Source: Bacteroides sp.
GTDB lineage: Bacteria > Bacteroidota > Bacteroidia > Bacteroidales > Bacteroidaceae
Reading direction: 5' to 3'
Length of the DNA: 64,000 nt
Assembly (NCBI GenBank): GCA_015060735.1
Contig: SUXX01000003.1
Span: 52,409-116,408 of the forward strand
How positions within the stretch are numbered: position 1 is the stretch's first letter; every line of letters starts with the position of its first letter. Positions 40,687 through 49,461 of the stretch are shown here, in pieces. Position numbers and translations under genes: made by a program. The notes beneath the pieces were generated by a model. The model saw nothing but the letters and a program-made list of their open reading frames with translations. It ran no database searches and was not told where the DNA came from.

Positions 40687-41507
40687 TGAAGAGAATCATT
40701 CTTTTAGGAATAGGTATGTTATGCCTTTGGATGGGGGCATACTCGGCCAAAGCACAATGTGCAGCTAAGAATGAGGCCATTCAGCCTGGCGAACGATTAA
40801 CGTATGAGTTAAAGTTCAATTGGAAATTCATTTGGGTGAATGCCGGAGATGCCAGAATGGACTTATTGCCCGTAGAATATGAGGGGAAATCGTGTTATCA
40901 AACCACGCTTTATTCCATTAGTAACAAAACGGTGGACATGTTTTTCAAAATGCGTGACACCCTGACATGTATCACGACCGACCGTTTGGAGCCGGTATAT
41001 TTCCGTAAAGGAGCCGAGGAAGGAAGTCGTTATACGGTGGACGAGGTTCATTTCGGTTATCAGGATGGTAAATGTATTGTAGACCAATCCCGATGGAGAA
41101 AAGACCGTAAGACCATTTATGCCAAGGATACACTTGATTATTGTGTGTTCGATATGCTTAGTATCTTGTTACAAGCTCGTTCGTTTGATCCTACTTCTTA
41201 TAAGGTAGGCGATAAGATACTTTTCCCGATGGCTACGGGGGCCAAGGTAGAGGAACAAACATTGATTTATCGAGGGAAGAAGAACTTTAAGGCCGAGAAC
41301 GACGTGAAGTATCGATGCTTGGTGTTTTCTTTGGTGGAATATGATAAGAAGGGAAAGGAAAAAGAGGTCATTACTTTTTATGTGACTGATGATAAGAACC
41401 ATCTGCCTGTTCGTTTGGACTTGTACTTGAATTTCGGTTCGGCCAAGGCTTTCCTAAAAACGGTGGAAGGCAATCGGCATCCGTTGACCTCCATTATAGA
41501 TGATTGA
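40683..41507 (+). CDS. DUF3108 exported protein
   Basis: A 274-residue protein with a signal peptide (residues 1-24, ...GAYSAKAQC). GERLTYELKFNWKFIWVNAGDARM near residue 36 and the distal LPVRLDLYLNFGSAKAFL match DUF3108, a periplasmic beta-barrel-like family often placed beside lipid or envelope genes. It overlaps the Ig-like gene by ATGA and ends the GH3 operon before a hairpin terminator. No catalytic residue is recognised. Confidence 0.82.
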   Translation: MMKRIILLGIGMLCLWMGAYSAKAQCAAKNEAIQPGERLTYELKFNWKFIWVNAGDARMDLLPVEYEGKSCYQTTLYSISNKTVDMFFKMRDTLTCITTDRLEPVYFRKGAEEGSRYTVDEVHFGYQDGKCIVDQSRWRKDRKTIYAKDTLDYCVFDMLSILLQARSFDPTSYKVGDKILFPMATGAKVEEQTLIYRGKKNFKAENDVKYRCLVFSLVEYDKKGKEKEVITFYVTDDKNHLPVRLDLYLNFGSAKAFLKTVEGNRHPLTSIIDD

Positions 41508-41539
41508 GTGGTAATATCTTTGGCATAAGCCTCAATAAT

Positions 41540-41570
41540 GGTCGTCCTTACAAAAATGAGGACGACTTTT
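41540..41570 (+). terminator. Terminator after DUF3108 gene
   Basis: GTCGTCCT, 10-nt loop, AGGACGAC, then TTTTT. Confidence 0.85.
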
Positions 41571-41587
41571 TGTAAAATATCCACACT

Positions 41588-41832
41588 TTTCTGCACGAGT
41601 TTCTAGATGCCATCGGCGAGAATCAACTTAGTCAAGTACTTCTACGGAAAGATTGGGGTATCCTGTCCGTCTTCCACGACAAGCTGAGGAGAACCTCCAG
41701 GCAAAAAGTCTTTCAACTTTTGTGAAGAAGAACAACGACGGACTACATGACATCCGGTTCTCCATGTCACCTTATCGCGAACAGGACTGGATGACCAATA
41801 TCCCTCTTTATACCGTCTGGTCTGGTTTATAG
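41588..41832 (+). pseudogene. Frameshifted 3' relic of an unidentified gene
   Basis: No start codon is present. From 41588 one frame reads protein-like sequence (FLDAIGENQLSQVLLRKDWG then ILSVFHDKL) up to about 41683. The reading then continues in the +2 frame as EENLQAKSLSTFVKKNNDGL and DIRFSMSPYREQDWM to a stop at 41830-41832. Inserting one base after CT at 41684-41685 joins the two into one uninterrupted frame. This is what a single-base deletion in a former gene looks like. I do not recognise the family. The 5' part is missing, cut near the DUF3108 terminator. Confidence 0.5.
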
Positions 41833-41990
41833 GGTGAACTAAAATAACCTTCACTTTTTTTAGGAAGTTCAAATGCGAAGGTTATACAGCTGTTCCCGAA
41901 TGAAGTTCCTTAATATCCCGGATTTTGAACTATGTTTGCAAAATGAGCGTGAGCCTTTGAGTCCGCAAGTGTGTCCGTTATGAGAAAGAA
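41833..41990. other. Gap with a weak inverted repeat
   Basis: No gene seen. ATAACCTTC (41844-41852) and GAAGGTTAT (41877-41885) form an inverted repeat with a 24-nt loop containing a T tract; it could be a weak terminator for upstream readthrough. Confidence 0.4.
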
Positions 41991-42027
41991 ACGAGCCAAG
42001 AGGATTTGACTTTTCCTCCTGGCTCGT
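41991..42027 (-). terminator. Terminator for the M64 gene (minus strand)
   Basis: ACGAGCCAAGAGGA / TCCTCCTGGCTCGT stem (one G-T pair), followed on the minus strand by a T-rich run, 15 nt beyond the stop at 42042. Confidence 0.7.
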
Positions 42028-42041
42028 ATTCTAATTATTCA

Positions 42042-45000
42042 TCAACGGAGTGGAACCACTATTTGGTTCTTTCCTTTCATGGCATCTCGCCAAGTGCCTT
42101 TGATGATAGTTGGCGGACGATGATTTTTGGCGTATTCCCGTTTTTCAGATTCCGTGAATGGCTTGATGGCTGAACGGGATACAGTATTACGGTTGATAGC
42201 ATCGTACTTCACGAATTCTTCATAATCATATTTCCAGTCTTCACCATAAGCCAACTTATGGATTCTGTAATATATCGCTTCGCGTGATGGAGCATTAAAA
42301 CCACCTGTATGATAGTGCATAATTGATTCTTTTGTCGCTCGCCATACACCACTCGAATAATAAAGTGCTCCCTCATATATACCCAGACCATCATAGGCAT
42401 ATCGCTCATCAGAAAGGAAGTGACTCCATCCAACCTCATTAGGATCGTTAGTTAAATCTATATTTTTATACCACCCATACGCTGATTTAACACCTTTAAT
42501 ATATTCTATGCTACTTTCTGGAATAGCTCCATATCCTTTCTGCACATACTCATCTGCCAATTTCGCAAAACCATGACCTGCTGCTTCGTGAAGCAATAAA
42601 TCTGTAAAATCAGAATAATTATCACTAACAGTCATGTAGGATATAGAGGTTCCATTGCCCCAATCGCCATAGTCTTCATTAGTTGGATCAAACAGTACGC
42701 ATGCACCATCATAGGCTTTAGTATTAAACATTACAACAATCAAAGCATTATCCATGCGTTCCTCGCTAATAGCCTTTTTAGCATACGAAAGTATACGTGA
42801 ATTATTTGCTCCTATTCGATTGGAGAAGTTCCCTTCAAAGACTGTTGAAGAAGTTCCGGTGTATACTTCATTTTTAGACACAGCTTTTACGCAATAAACA
42901 TTGAAATGGTCTCGGAAGGATTTGTACGGTTCTTCTGTGAAGAATGTTTCCATTGCTGTATTCATTACCCGATCATATGTTCCGTCTGCAATCAAACGAT
43001 CTGAATATGCATCCCCCATTAATATAATGTCTATACCATTACCCTTTGTTGCTGTTTGCAATAGTTTAATTTTACCATCTTCTGAATAGTCAGTAGACTC
43101 ATAGGCTTCAAGTATAAATCCATAACCATTTTGTTGAGGTAACAAATATTTTAAAGCAGCACTCCAACGTTGCCAATTTTCAGAATTTGTAATTTTAGAT
43201 GAAATTACACCACTCATTCTATTTCCATATAATACTGGAGCATTATAATATAAGTTGGGATTATATGCAAAACATTCTGGGAATTCCCCTGTTATATTAT
43301 TGTTGGCTAATGAAATATAGGATAAATTAGTAAGTGCTGATATGTTTTCTGGAATATCACCGCTAATAGAATTAAACTGCGTTTCTCTATCAAATTTAAT
43401 CTCTATTCCATTACTGATTTTTAATTTATCAAAATTTGCAATGTTAAAACTTAATAAAGTTGTCAATTCACATATTTCTTCAGGTATTTTCCCTGAAAGT
43501 GAATTATTTCTTAAATCTAACACTTTAAGACTATGTGCGTTCTTTATTGCTGGCGATAATTCTCCAGTTAAATAATTACCTTTTAAATCAACCTCTTCAA
43601 GAGTTTGAATATCCCATAACTCATCAGGTATCTTACCTGTAAGTTGTAAACATGTCATATAAAATACTCTAAGATTAGATAATTGGGAGATATCTGGAGA
43701 TATGCTCCCCGAAAATTTATTCAATTGATTACTTTCATAGTTCCAATTGGGATTTTTGTATGAATTTCCTAAATTTAAATTTTCAAGCTTTGTAAGACAC
43801 CAAAGTTCGTTAGGCAACTCTCCATACATGCAATTATTACATAGCCATAACTTATGTAGTTCCTTTGCATTACCAATAGAAGATGTTAATTCTCCAGTAA
43901 AATAATTAACACTGAGGTCTATTTCTTTAAGTGTCGATATTGTCCATAGTTCATCAGGTATAATACCAGATAAACGATTGAGTGCCACAGAGAATGTTTC
44001 TAATTTTCCCAAGGCACCAATCTCTTTAGGGAGGTATCCTACTAAATTATTTTTAGCCAAATCTAGACTAATAACATATCCCAACTTGTTTGTATAAACT
44101 CCATACCATTCGCTAATAGGCTTATCACTACACCAATTTGTATTATTCTTCCAATTATCACCATTCGTTGCTTTATAAAATTCAATCAAGGCAGTACGTT
44201 CAATTGCCTCATAGCCTAATTGTATAATCTTTATTGTTTGTTTCAAGTTCTCGAAAGTAATATAGATTTCACCTTCACGGGATTCCATGCCTTCATTTTC
44301 ATCAATTGTAAAACTCAATTCCTTCCCCACCAAACCACGAGAATCCGTATTCTGCTTAATCCATTCCACAGAAGTAGAGACTTCAAAATCTACATTCGTA
44401 CTGATTGTAAATTCCAGTTTTTCACCTTTCGGAGCAACTTCATATTCATTCTTTGCTACAATAATGGCATCCTTCTGTAATTGCGTAATGTTGATGCTGT
44501 CTTTCAATCCCTCAGCTTCGCTTTGGAAATAAACAACAGCACTACGTTGGTCGTAAGTTTCATTCGGAGCAATGGCGAGATAGTGGGTATAGGCACTAAT
44601 CGCACGGGATTCTTCCTTGCTTATCCAATTCACTTGAGGTAAAGCCATCGTATAATTCACATTGCTCTTAAGTTCTATTTTGATGGTTTTTCCATCACTT
44701 CCCACTATGATGTCATCACTGGTGATTACCAATGTAGGACTATTTCCATCCTGGTAAACGGTAATGGTTTCGTTTAATCCATCACCACCTTTCAAGATAA
44801 TATTTCCTTGCCGGTTTTCCTTCTCTTCATTGGCTTTAGCAGTAAATTTCAATGTTTTAGCTGTCAATCCACGGCTTTCACTAGCTGTAATCCAATCCTT
44901 GGCTGATTCTTCTATTTCAAATGTAACATTGACATTCGATTTAGCTTCAATCGAGAAGTTACCGCCATCAGCACCCACTTCTATTTTATTGGAAGTAACG

Positions 45001-45389
45001 GTCAATCCATCTTTTTGCTTTTGTGTAATCGTAAGATTTTGGCTCGCATTGCCTGCCTTGATGGTAAGGGTAGCATTACGTTCATCATACGTATCGTTTT
45101 CTTCCGTTGTAATGGTAAGGGTATGTGTACCCGCCGTACCACTTGTTGGAGAAACTTTCAGCCATGAGGTCGAAGTACCGATGCTGGCCGTCCATGCAGC
45201 ATTGGTTGTGAAAGAAACACTTGCTGTTCCTCCCTTTTGTTCCACAACGGATGCAGAGGTACTTATTTCTATTTTATTGGTTTCTGGTTTCGGAGTCGGT
45301 GTAGGTGCGGGCACATCGTCTTCACCTCCTGAACAGCTCCAGCAACAAGCTATTGTTGCCAAAAACAAAATGCTTAGAATGTTTTTCAT
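42042..45389 (-). CDS. BACON-LRR-M64 (IgA-type) metallopeptidase lipoprotein
   Basis: A 1115-residue surface lipoprotein (lipobox CWSC, Cys about 19, then an acidic GGEDD). Four BACON-type beta-sandwiches span about residues 35-383, each ending in an ITQKQKD-like strand. A plant-type LRR array follows (about 385-720; repeats such as LSGIIPDELW, LTGKIPDELW, LSGKIPEEICELTTL). The C-terminal M64 peptidase domain (about 735-1080) carries the zinc motif HEAAGHGFAKLADEY at 934-948. The M64 family includes Clostridium ramosum IgA protease. BACON and LRR probably bind glycan or protein partners. The start at 45389 follows a -7 box at 45429-45436. The LRR part is far more AT-rich than the rest. Confidence 0.88.
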   Translation of the reverse strand: MKNILSILFLATIACCWSCSGGEDDVPAPTPTPKPETNKIEISTSASVVEQKGGTASVSFTTNAAWTASIGTSTSWLKVSPTSGTAGTHTLTITTEENDTYDERNATLTIKAGNASQNLTITQKQKDGLTVTSNKIEVGADGGNFSIEAKSNVNVTFEIEESAKDWITASESRGLTAKTLKFTAKANEEKENRQGNIILKGGDGLNETITVYQDGNSPTLVITSDDIIVGSDGKTIKIELKSNVNYTMALPQVNWISKEESRAISAYTHYLAIAPNETYDQRSAVVYFQSEAEGLKDSINITQLQKDAIIVAKNEYEVAPKGEKLEFTISTNVDFEVSTSVEWIKQNTDSRGLVGKELSFTIDENEGMESREGEIYITFENLKQTIKIIQLGYEAIERTALIEFYKATNGDNWKNNTNWCSDKPISEWYGVYTNKLGYVISLDLAKNNLVGYLPKEIGALGKLETFSVALNRLSGIIPDELWTISTLKEIDLSVNYFTGELTSSIGNAKELHKLWLCNNCMYGELPNELWCLTKLENLNLGNSYKNPNWNYESNQLNKFSGSISPDISQLSNLRVFYMTCLQLTGKIPDELWDIQTLEEVDLKGNYLTGELSPAIKNAHSLKVLDLRNNSLSGKIPEEICELTTLLSFNIANFDKLKISNGIEIKFDRETQFNSISGDIPENISALTNLSYISLANNNITGEFPECFAYNPNLYYNAPVLYGNRMSGVISSKITNSENWQRWSAALKYLLPQQNGYGFILEAYESTDYSEDGKIKLLQTATKGNGIDIILMGDAYSDRLIADGTYDRVMNTAMETFFTEEPYKSFRDHFNVYCVKAVSKNEVYTGTSSTVFEGNFSNRIGANNSRILSYAKKAISEERMDNALIVVMFNTKAYDGACVLFDPTNEDYGDWGNGTSISYMTVSDNYSDFTDLLLHEAAGHGFAKLADEYVQKGYGAIPESSIEYIKGVKSAYGWYKNIDLTNDPNEVGWSHFLSDERYAYDGLGIYEGALYYSSGVWRATKESIMHYHTGGFNAPSREAIYYRIHKLAYGEDWKYDYEEFVKYDAINRNTVSRSAIKPFTESEKREYAKNHRPPTIIKGTWRDAMKGKNQIVVPLR

Positions 45390-45428
45390 ACTTACATAGA
45401 GTTGCAATGAATAATCGGATTGAACGAT

Positions 45429-45436
45429 CAAAGGTA
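45429..45436 (-). promoter_or_regulatory. -7 element TACCTTTG (minus strand) for M64 gene
   Basis: The reverse complement of CAAAGGTA lies 39 nt upstream of ATG 45389; it excludes a longer N-terminus starting at 45446. Confidence 0.65.
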
Positions 45437-45470
45437 TAGAAAACAAAGAGGATATACAAGAAAAAGTATG

Positions 45471-45552
45471 AAAAAAGCCTTCATAAGTTTCATCGATAGA
45501 TAACTCGCTGATACATAACGTATCTGTGTGAAACTTTGAGCTTCACCAAGTT
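45471..45552. repeat. Diverged left half of the MITE-like element
   Basis: AAAAAAGCCTTCATAAGTTT with the following bases aligns without large gaps to 28161-28240 (shared blocks AGCCTTCA, AAGTTTCA, GCTGAT, GTGTGAA, GCTTCACCAAGTTT). The right terminal repeat is not recognisable here. A further block, ACATTTTCTATTA at 45604-45616, also occurs near the first element at 28103-28115. Confidence 0.55.
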
Positions 45553-45705
45553 TTACCTGCAAATTTCAATAAAACGTAAGGACGTTTCGGTTGAAACATC
45601 GGGACATTTTCTATTAATCCTCTTCTGTTTATAAAAGCTTGAAGGACAGTGTATAAATTTAAAAACTCCTAGAACAAAACTTTAAAAGTCCTGCATCTAT
45701 AAGCA

Positions 45706-45783
45706 AATCATCATCGTAGTTTAACGAAACTACGATGATGATTAATCAGTTATCAGTGTAGTTTCGTGAGTTTACGCTGATGA
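45706..45783. repeat. Perfect 17-bp hairpin plus a related imperfect hairpin
   Basis: AATCATCATCGTAGTTT (45706-45722), loop AACG, exact complement 45727-45743. Ten bases on, ATCAGTGTAG...TTACGCTGAT (45752-45783) forms a second stem. Both contain GTAGTTT. They sit in the 690-nt gene-free stretch between the M64 and cysS genes. Confidence 0.6.
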
Positions 45784-45866
45784 TTTAGAAATGGATGCAG
45801 ACATTTTGGAATTTGGACGGGGGTATTTTGAAGAATGGGTGTATGATGGACAAGTTTGTGTTACCG

Positions 45867-45893
45867 AGATCCTTCGCTTCGCTCTGGATGACA
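45867..45893. repeat. Half copy of the TGTCATyCTGA palindrome
   Basis: AGATCCTTCGCTTCGCTC then TGGATGACA matches the right arm of the 24.1-kb copy; no left arm is visible. Nearby, two direct repeats of AACGTGAAAG (45913 and 45972) are all else seen in this part of the gap. Confidence 0.6.
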
Positions 45894-46012
45894 AATCGGA
45901 TGGTGTGAAAGGAACGTGAAAGCAAAAATGGGGTGGGTTCACCGTAAGTGTCTGATATACAGAGTGTGTGAAACGTGAAAGGAAAAAACGGATAAATTGA
46001 AAAACTGATATA

Positions 46013-46056
46013 AAAACTCGATGAAATGGTGCATTTTGCACATTTCATCGAGTTTT
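46013..46056 (-). terminator. Terminator for cysS (minus strand)
   Basis: AAAACTCGATGAAATG / CATTTCATCGAGTTTT, a perfect 16-bp stem with A/T ends, with the inner TGCATTTTGCA also able to pair. It begins 22 nt past the cysS stop. Confidence 0.85.
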
Positions 46057-46077
46057 CGGTTTATATTTTCAGGAACT

Positions 46078-47556
46078 TTACTTGTTCAGCTTCCAAGTGA
46101 AACCGTCCTTGGTATCTTTTACCTCGAAACCGAGGGCAGCCAATTCGTCACGAATCTTGTCGCTGGTAGCCCAGTCCTTGTTGGCTTTGGCCTTCATGCG
46201 TTGTTCAAGGAGCATATCCACCACTTTTCCGTAAGCTTCTTCGCGAGCCTCGTTGTTAGCGGTTTCTTCTTTCATACCCAGTACGTCGAACATGAACAGG
46301 TGGAACAAGTTCTTCAATTCTTCCAAGTCTTCAGCAGAAAGGGTGGCCTTCTTGTCGAGAACGGTGTTGATGATGCGGGCACCATCGAATAGGTGAGCGA
46401 TTACAATCGGAGTGTTCAAGTCATCGTTCATAGCATCATAACACTTCTGGCGAAGCTCCTTCACGCCTTCGATGGTAGTTTGCTTGCCCGGAGTGATGCG
46501 TTCTAGTCCCTTCATGGCATCCTGAAGGCGTTGCAATCCCTTCTCGGCTGCTTGTAAGGCTTCGTTGCCGAAGTCTACGGTGCTACGGTAATGTGCTTGA
46601 AGGATGAAGAAGCGGATGGTCATCGGGCTATAGGCTTGGGTCAACAACGGATGCGAGCCGGCGAAGAATTCGCTCAGGTTGATGAAGTTGTTGTAGCTCT
46701 TGCCCATCTTCTGACCGTTGATGGTAATCATGTTGTTGTGCATCCAGTAATGAACCATGTCGTCGCCTTGTGATGCTACACTTTGCGCGATTTCACATTC
46801 GTGGTGAGGGAAGATGAGGTCCATGCCACCACCGTGGATGTCGAAATGATTACCTAAGTACTTGCGTCCCATGGCGGTACATTCGCAATGCCAACCTGGG
46901 AAACCGTCGCTCCAGGGCGAAGGCCAACGCATGATGTGTTCAGGCTGGGCACATTTCCAGAGGGCAAAGTCGGCCGGATTATGCTTTTCGCTTTGTCCGT
47001 CCAGTTCACGCCAGGTGTTCAACACATCGTCTAGGTTACGTCCGGAGAGTTTGCCATAGTGATGGTCTTTGTTATATTTTGCTACGTCGAAATATACCGA
47101 GCCTTGGCTTTCGTAAGCATAACCGTTTTTCAGGATTTCTTCTACCAGTTGGATTTGTTCGATGATGTGTCCCGAGGCATGAGGCTCGATGCTTGGAGGT
47201 AATACATTGAGTGCTTCCATGGCTTTATGATAGCGGTTCAAGTAATGTTGTACCACTTCCATGGGTTCAAGTTGTTCCAAACGTGCTTTTTTGGCAATCT
47301 TGTCTTCACCTTCATCGGCGTCGTGTTCCAGATGGCCTACGTCGGTGATGTTTCGTACGTAACGTACTTTATATCCCAGATGAGTGAGATAACGATACAG
47401 AATGTCGAATGTGATGGCCGGTCGGGCGTGTCCCAAATGGGCGTCACCGTATACGGTAGGCCCACAAACATACATGCCCACATGTGGAGCATGAAGCGGA
47501 ACAAACAGCTCCTTACGGCGGGTCAATGTATTGTAGATGGTTAATTGATTTTCCAT
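46078..47556 (-). CDS. cysS: Cysteinyl-tRNA synthetase
   Basis: Class I synthetase charging tRNA-Cys, 492 residues. The HIGH motif is [10 protein letters not shown] near residue 38 and KMSKS appears as KMGKSYNN near residue 282, a minor variant. Zinc ligands are visible in [19 protein letters not shown] and PHHECEIAQ. The ATG at 47556 matches the family N-terminus ([18 protein letters not shown]); a 17-codon longer frame would begin upstream of the promoter. Divergent from mnmA. Confidence 0.96.
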   Translation of the reverse strand: MENQLTIYNTLTRRKELFVPLHAPHVGMYVCGPTVYGDAHLGHARPAITFDILYRYLTHLGYKVRYVRNITDVGHLEHDADEGEDKIAKKARLEQLEPMEVVQHYLNRYHKAMEALNVLPPSIEPHASGHIIEQIQLVEEILKNGYAYESQGSVYFDVAKYNKDHHYGKLSGRNLDDVLNTWRELDGQSEKHNPADFALWKCAQPEHIMRWPSPWSDGFPGWHCECTAMGRKYLGNHFDIHGGGMDLIFPHHECEIAQSVASQGDDMVHYWMHNNMITINGQKMGKSYNNFINLSEFFAGSHPLLTQAYSPMTIRFFILQAHYRSTVDFGNEALQAAEKGLQRLQDAMKGLERITPGKQTTIEGVKELRQKCYDAMNDDLNTPIVIAHLFDGARIINTVLDKKATLSAEDLEELKNLFHLFMFDVLGMKEETANNEAREEAYGKVVDMLLEQRMKAKANKDWATSDKIRDELAALGFEVKDTKDGFTWKLNK

Positions 47557-47577
47557 AATGCTTTTTTTGTTGTGATG

Positions 47578-47585
47578 CAAAGGTA
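47578..47585 (-). promoter_or_regulatory. -7 element TACCTTTG (minus strand) for cysS
   Basis: The reverse complement of CAAAGGTA, 21 nt before the cysS ATG. Confidence 0.65.
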
Positions 47586-47626
47586 TAAATTTATTGCGAT
47601 TATCCACAACTTATTATCATTTATTG

Positions 47627-47634
47627 TACTTTTG
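47627..47634 (+). promoter_or_regulatory. -7 element TACTTTTG for mnmA
   Basis: Consensus -7 box ending only 4 nt before ATG 47639, which predicts an almost leaderless mRNA. Confidence 0.6.
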
Positions 47635-47638
47635 TCAC

Positions 47639-48685
47639 ATGATACAGAAACGGAAAGTATTGTTAGGAATGAGTGGGGGTACGGATAGCTCGGTAGCTGC
47701 TTTGCTCTTGCAGGACGCTGGTTATGATGTAACAGGTGTCACTTTCCGCTTTTATGAGAAGGATGGATGTATGGAATATCTGGAAGATGCCCGTGATTTG
47801 TGTACTCGTCTAGGTATTCCACATATAATATACGATGCTCGTGAGCTTTTTCGGGAGAGAATTATCGATTATTTCATTCGTGAATATATGGAGGGGCATA
47901 CTCCGGTGCCTTGTACGTTGTGCAACAATTACTTGAAATGGCCTTTGTTAAGTCAATTGGCTGATGAACGGGGTATTTATCATATTTCAACGGGGCATTA
48001 TGTCCGAAAGATAAAGGGAAATGACCATTGGTACATCCAATGCGGTAAAGATGCTGATAAAGACCAATCTTTTTTCTTGTGGGGATTGCCTCAGGAAATT
48101 TTAGAACGGATGCTTTTGCCGATGGGCGATTTGACCAAGGCAGAAGTACGTCAGATAGCGTTGGAGAGGGGATTTCTGAAAGCAGCTCAAAAGAAGGATA
48201 GCATTGGAGTCTGCTTCTGTCCGATGGATTATCGCTCTTTTTTGCGTATGGAAATCTCTGATGGAACCATTCAGCCGGGTAAGTTTTATGATACGGACGG
48301 GAATTACATTGCCAAACACGAAGGCTATCCGTTTTATACCATTGGCCAACGCAGAGGTTTAGGGATTGATTTGAATCGGGCCGTCTTTGTGAAGGAGATT
48401 ATCCCTTCGGAGAATCGAGTTGTGTTGGGTGACTTGAAGTCTTTGGAAAGAATGGAATTTCGTTTGAAAGATTGGAAGATGGTATCTTCGGATGCATTGT
48501 TGGGAAAGGAAGATGTCATCGTGAAGATACGCTATCGCAAGCAGAGTAACCGGTGTAAAGTAACCTTGTTGTCCGATAATACCTTGCAAGTGACTTTGTT
48601 TGAGCCTCTTACGGCGATAGCTTCGGGACAGGCCGCGGCTTTTTATCGGGAAGACAAGGTGCTTGGTGGAGGAATTATTATTTAA
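47639..48685 (+). CDS. mnmA: tRNA 2-thiouridine synthase, MnmA family
   Basis: ATP-dependent thiolation of wobble U34 in tRNA. The protein has 348 residues. The PP-loop is [15 protein letters not shown] near residue 10. The catalytic Cys pair is in VPCTLCNN near residue 95 and [12 protein letters not shown] near residue 190, and GHYVRK and [11 protein letters not shown] are present. TLCN and CFCPMDY differ from the commonest MnmA wording, so it may be the second Bacteroidales paralogue. The start codon lies just 4 nt after a -7 box. With mnmD at 7.3 kb it supplies two steps of mnm5s2U synthesis. Confidence 0.9.
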   Translation: MIQKRKVLLGMSGGTDSSVAALLLQDAGYDVTGVTFRFYEKDGCMEYLEDARDLCTRLGIPHIIYDARELFRERIIDYFIREYMEGHTPVPCTLCNNYLKWPLLSQLADERGIYHISTGHYVRKIKGNDHWYIQCGKDADKDQSFFLWGLPQEILERMLLPMGDLTKAEVRQIALERGFLKAAQKKDSIGVCFCPMDYRSFLRMEISDGTIQPGKFYDTDGNYIAKHEGYPFYTIGQRRGLGIDLNRAVFVKEIIPSENRVVLGDLKSLERMEFRLKDWKMVSSDALLGKEDVIVKIRYRKQSNRCKVTLLSDNTLQVTLFEPLTAIASGQAAAFYREDKVLGGGIII

Positions 48686-48722
48686 AAAATGCAAGAAAGG
48701 GCTAGTAATGAATAAAAATGAT

Positions 48723-48730
48723 TATTTTTG
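48723..48730 (+). promoter_or_regulatory. -7 element TATTTTTG for rhomboid operon
   Basis: Consensus -7 box 50 nt upstream of ATG 48781. Confidence 0.6.
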
Positions 48731-48780
48731 TCTTCCACTTCATGTGATGTAATGTTAATGTTTAAGAAACTGGACTATTT

Positions 48781-49461
48781 ATGAATAATTTGCCTGCAAT
48801 AACAAAGAATCTGTTGATTATTAATGCTCTATGCTTCTTTGGCACCATTGTTGCCCGTCGCTATGGGATAGACTTGGATAGTATGTTGGGATTACATTTT
48901 TTCCTGGCGTCCGATTTCAAGCTTTATCAGTTGATTACCTATATGTTCATGCATGCCAATTTAGAACATATTTTCTTCAATATGTTTGCCGTTTGGATGT
49001 TTGGACGTACGCTTGAACAAGTTTTTGGGCCGAAGCGTTTTCTTACCTATTATATGATATGTGGTATTGGAGCCGGGATTATTCAGGAAGTGGTGCAATA
49101 TGCATTCTATGCAACAGAGTTGGTTCGTTATGATAGCGTAGATATAGGTTCAGCCATTATCCCGATGGGAGAATATCTGAATATGATGACAACGGTTGGT
49201 GCATCGGGAGCCGTATATGGCATCCTTTTAGCTTTCGGTATGATGTTTCCGAATAGTCAGATGTATGTATTCCCGATACCTTTTCCCATCAAGGCCAAAT
49301 TCTTTGTGATAGGATATGCAGTTATCGAATTGATGTTGGGTTTGGGGCGTACAGCCGATGGAATTGCACATTTTGCCCATTTGGGAGGAATGATTTTCGG
49401 TTTCTTTATGATTATGTATTGGCGTAAAAAGAGTAGAGATAATGGGCAATTTTATTTCTGA
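48781..49461 (+). CDS. Rhomboid intramembrane serine protease (1)
   Basis: A 226-residue six-span membrane protease. The nucleophile motif is GASGAVYG near residue 142 and the catalytic His is in IAHFAHLGGMIFG near residue 200; HANLEHIFFNMFAVWMFG in loop L1/TM2 is also conserved. The substrate is unknown. Its last 20 nt overlap the second rhomboid gene, so the two are coupled. Confidence 0.92.
   Translation: MNNLPAITKNLLIINALCFFGTIVARRYGIDLDSMLGLHFFLASDFKLYQLITYMFMHANLEHIFFNMFAVWMFGRTLEQVFGPKRFLTYYMICGIGAGIIQEVVQYAFYATELVRYDSVDIGSAIIPMGEYLNMMTTVGASGAVYGILLAFGMMFPNSQMYVFPIPFPIKAKFFVIGYAVIELMLGLGRTADGIAHFAHLGGMIFGFFMIMYWRKKSRDNGQFYF

Noticed and set aside
44764..45399. 211-codon plus-strand frame opposite the BACON region
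   Set aside because: Ser/Val-rich translation is the expected antisense of Thr/Asn-rich BACON domains; the sense gene has a lipobox and promoter.
45792..45923. 43-codon frame starting MDADILEFGRGYFEEW
   Set aside because: It runs through the half copy of the dispersed palindrome and has no promoter; it looks like a chance frame in repeat DNA.
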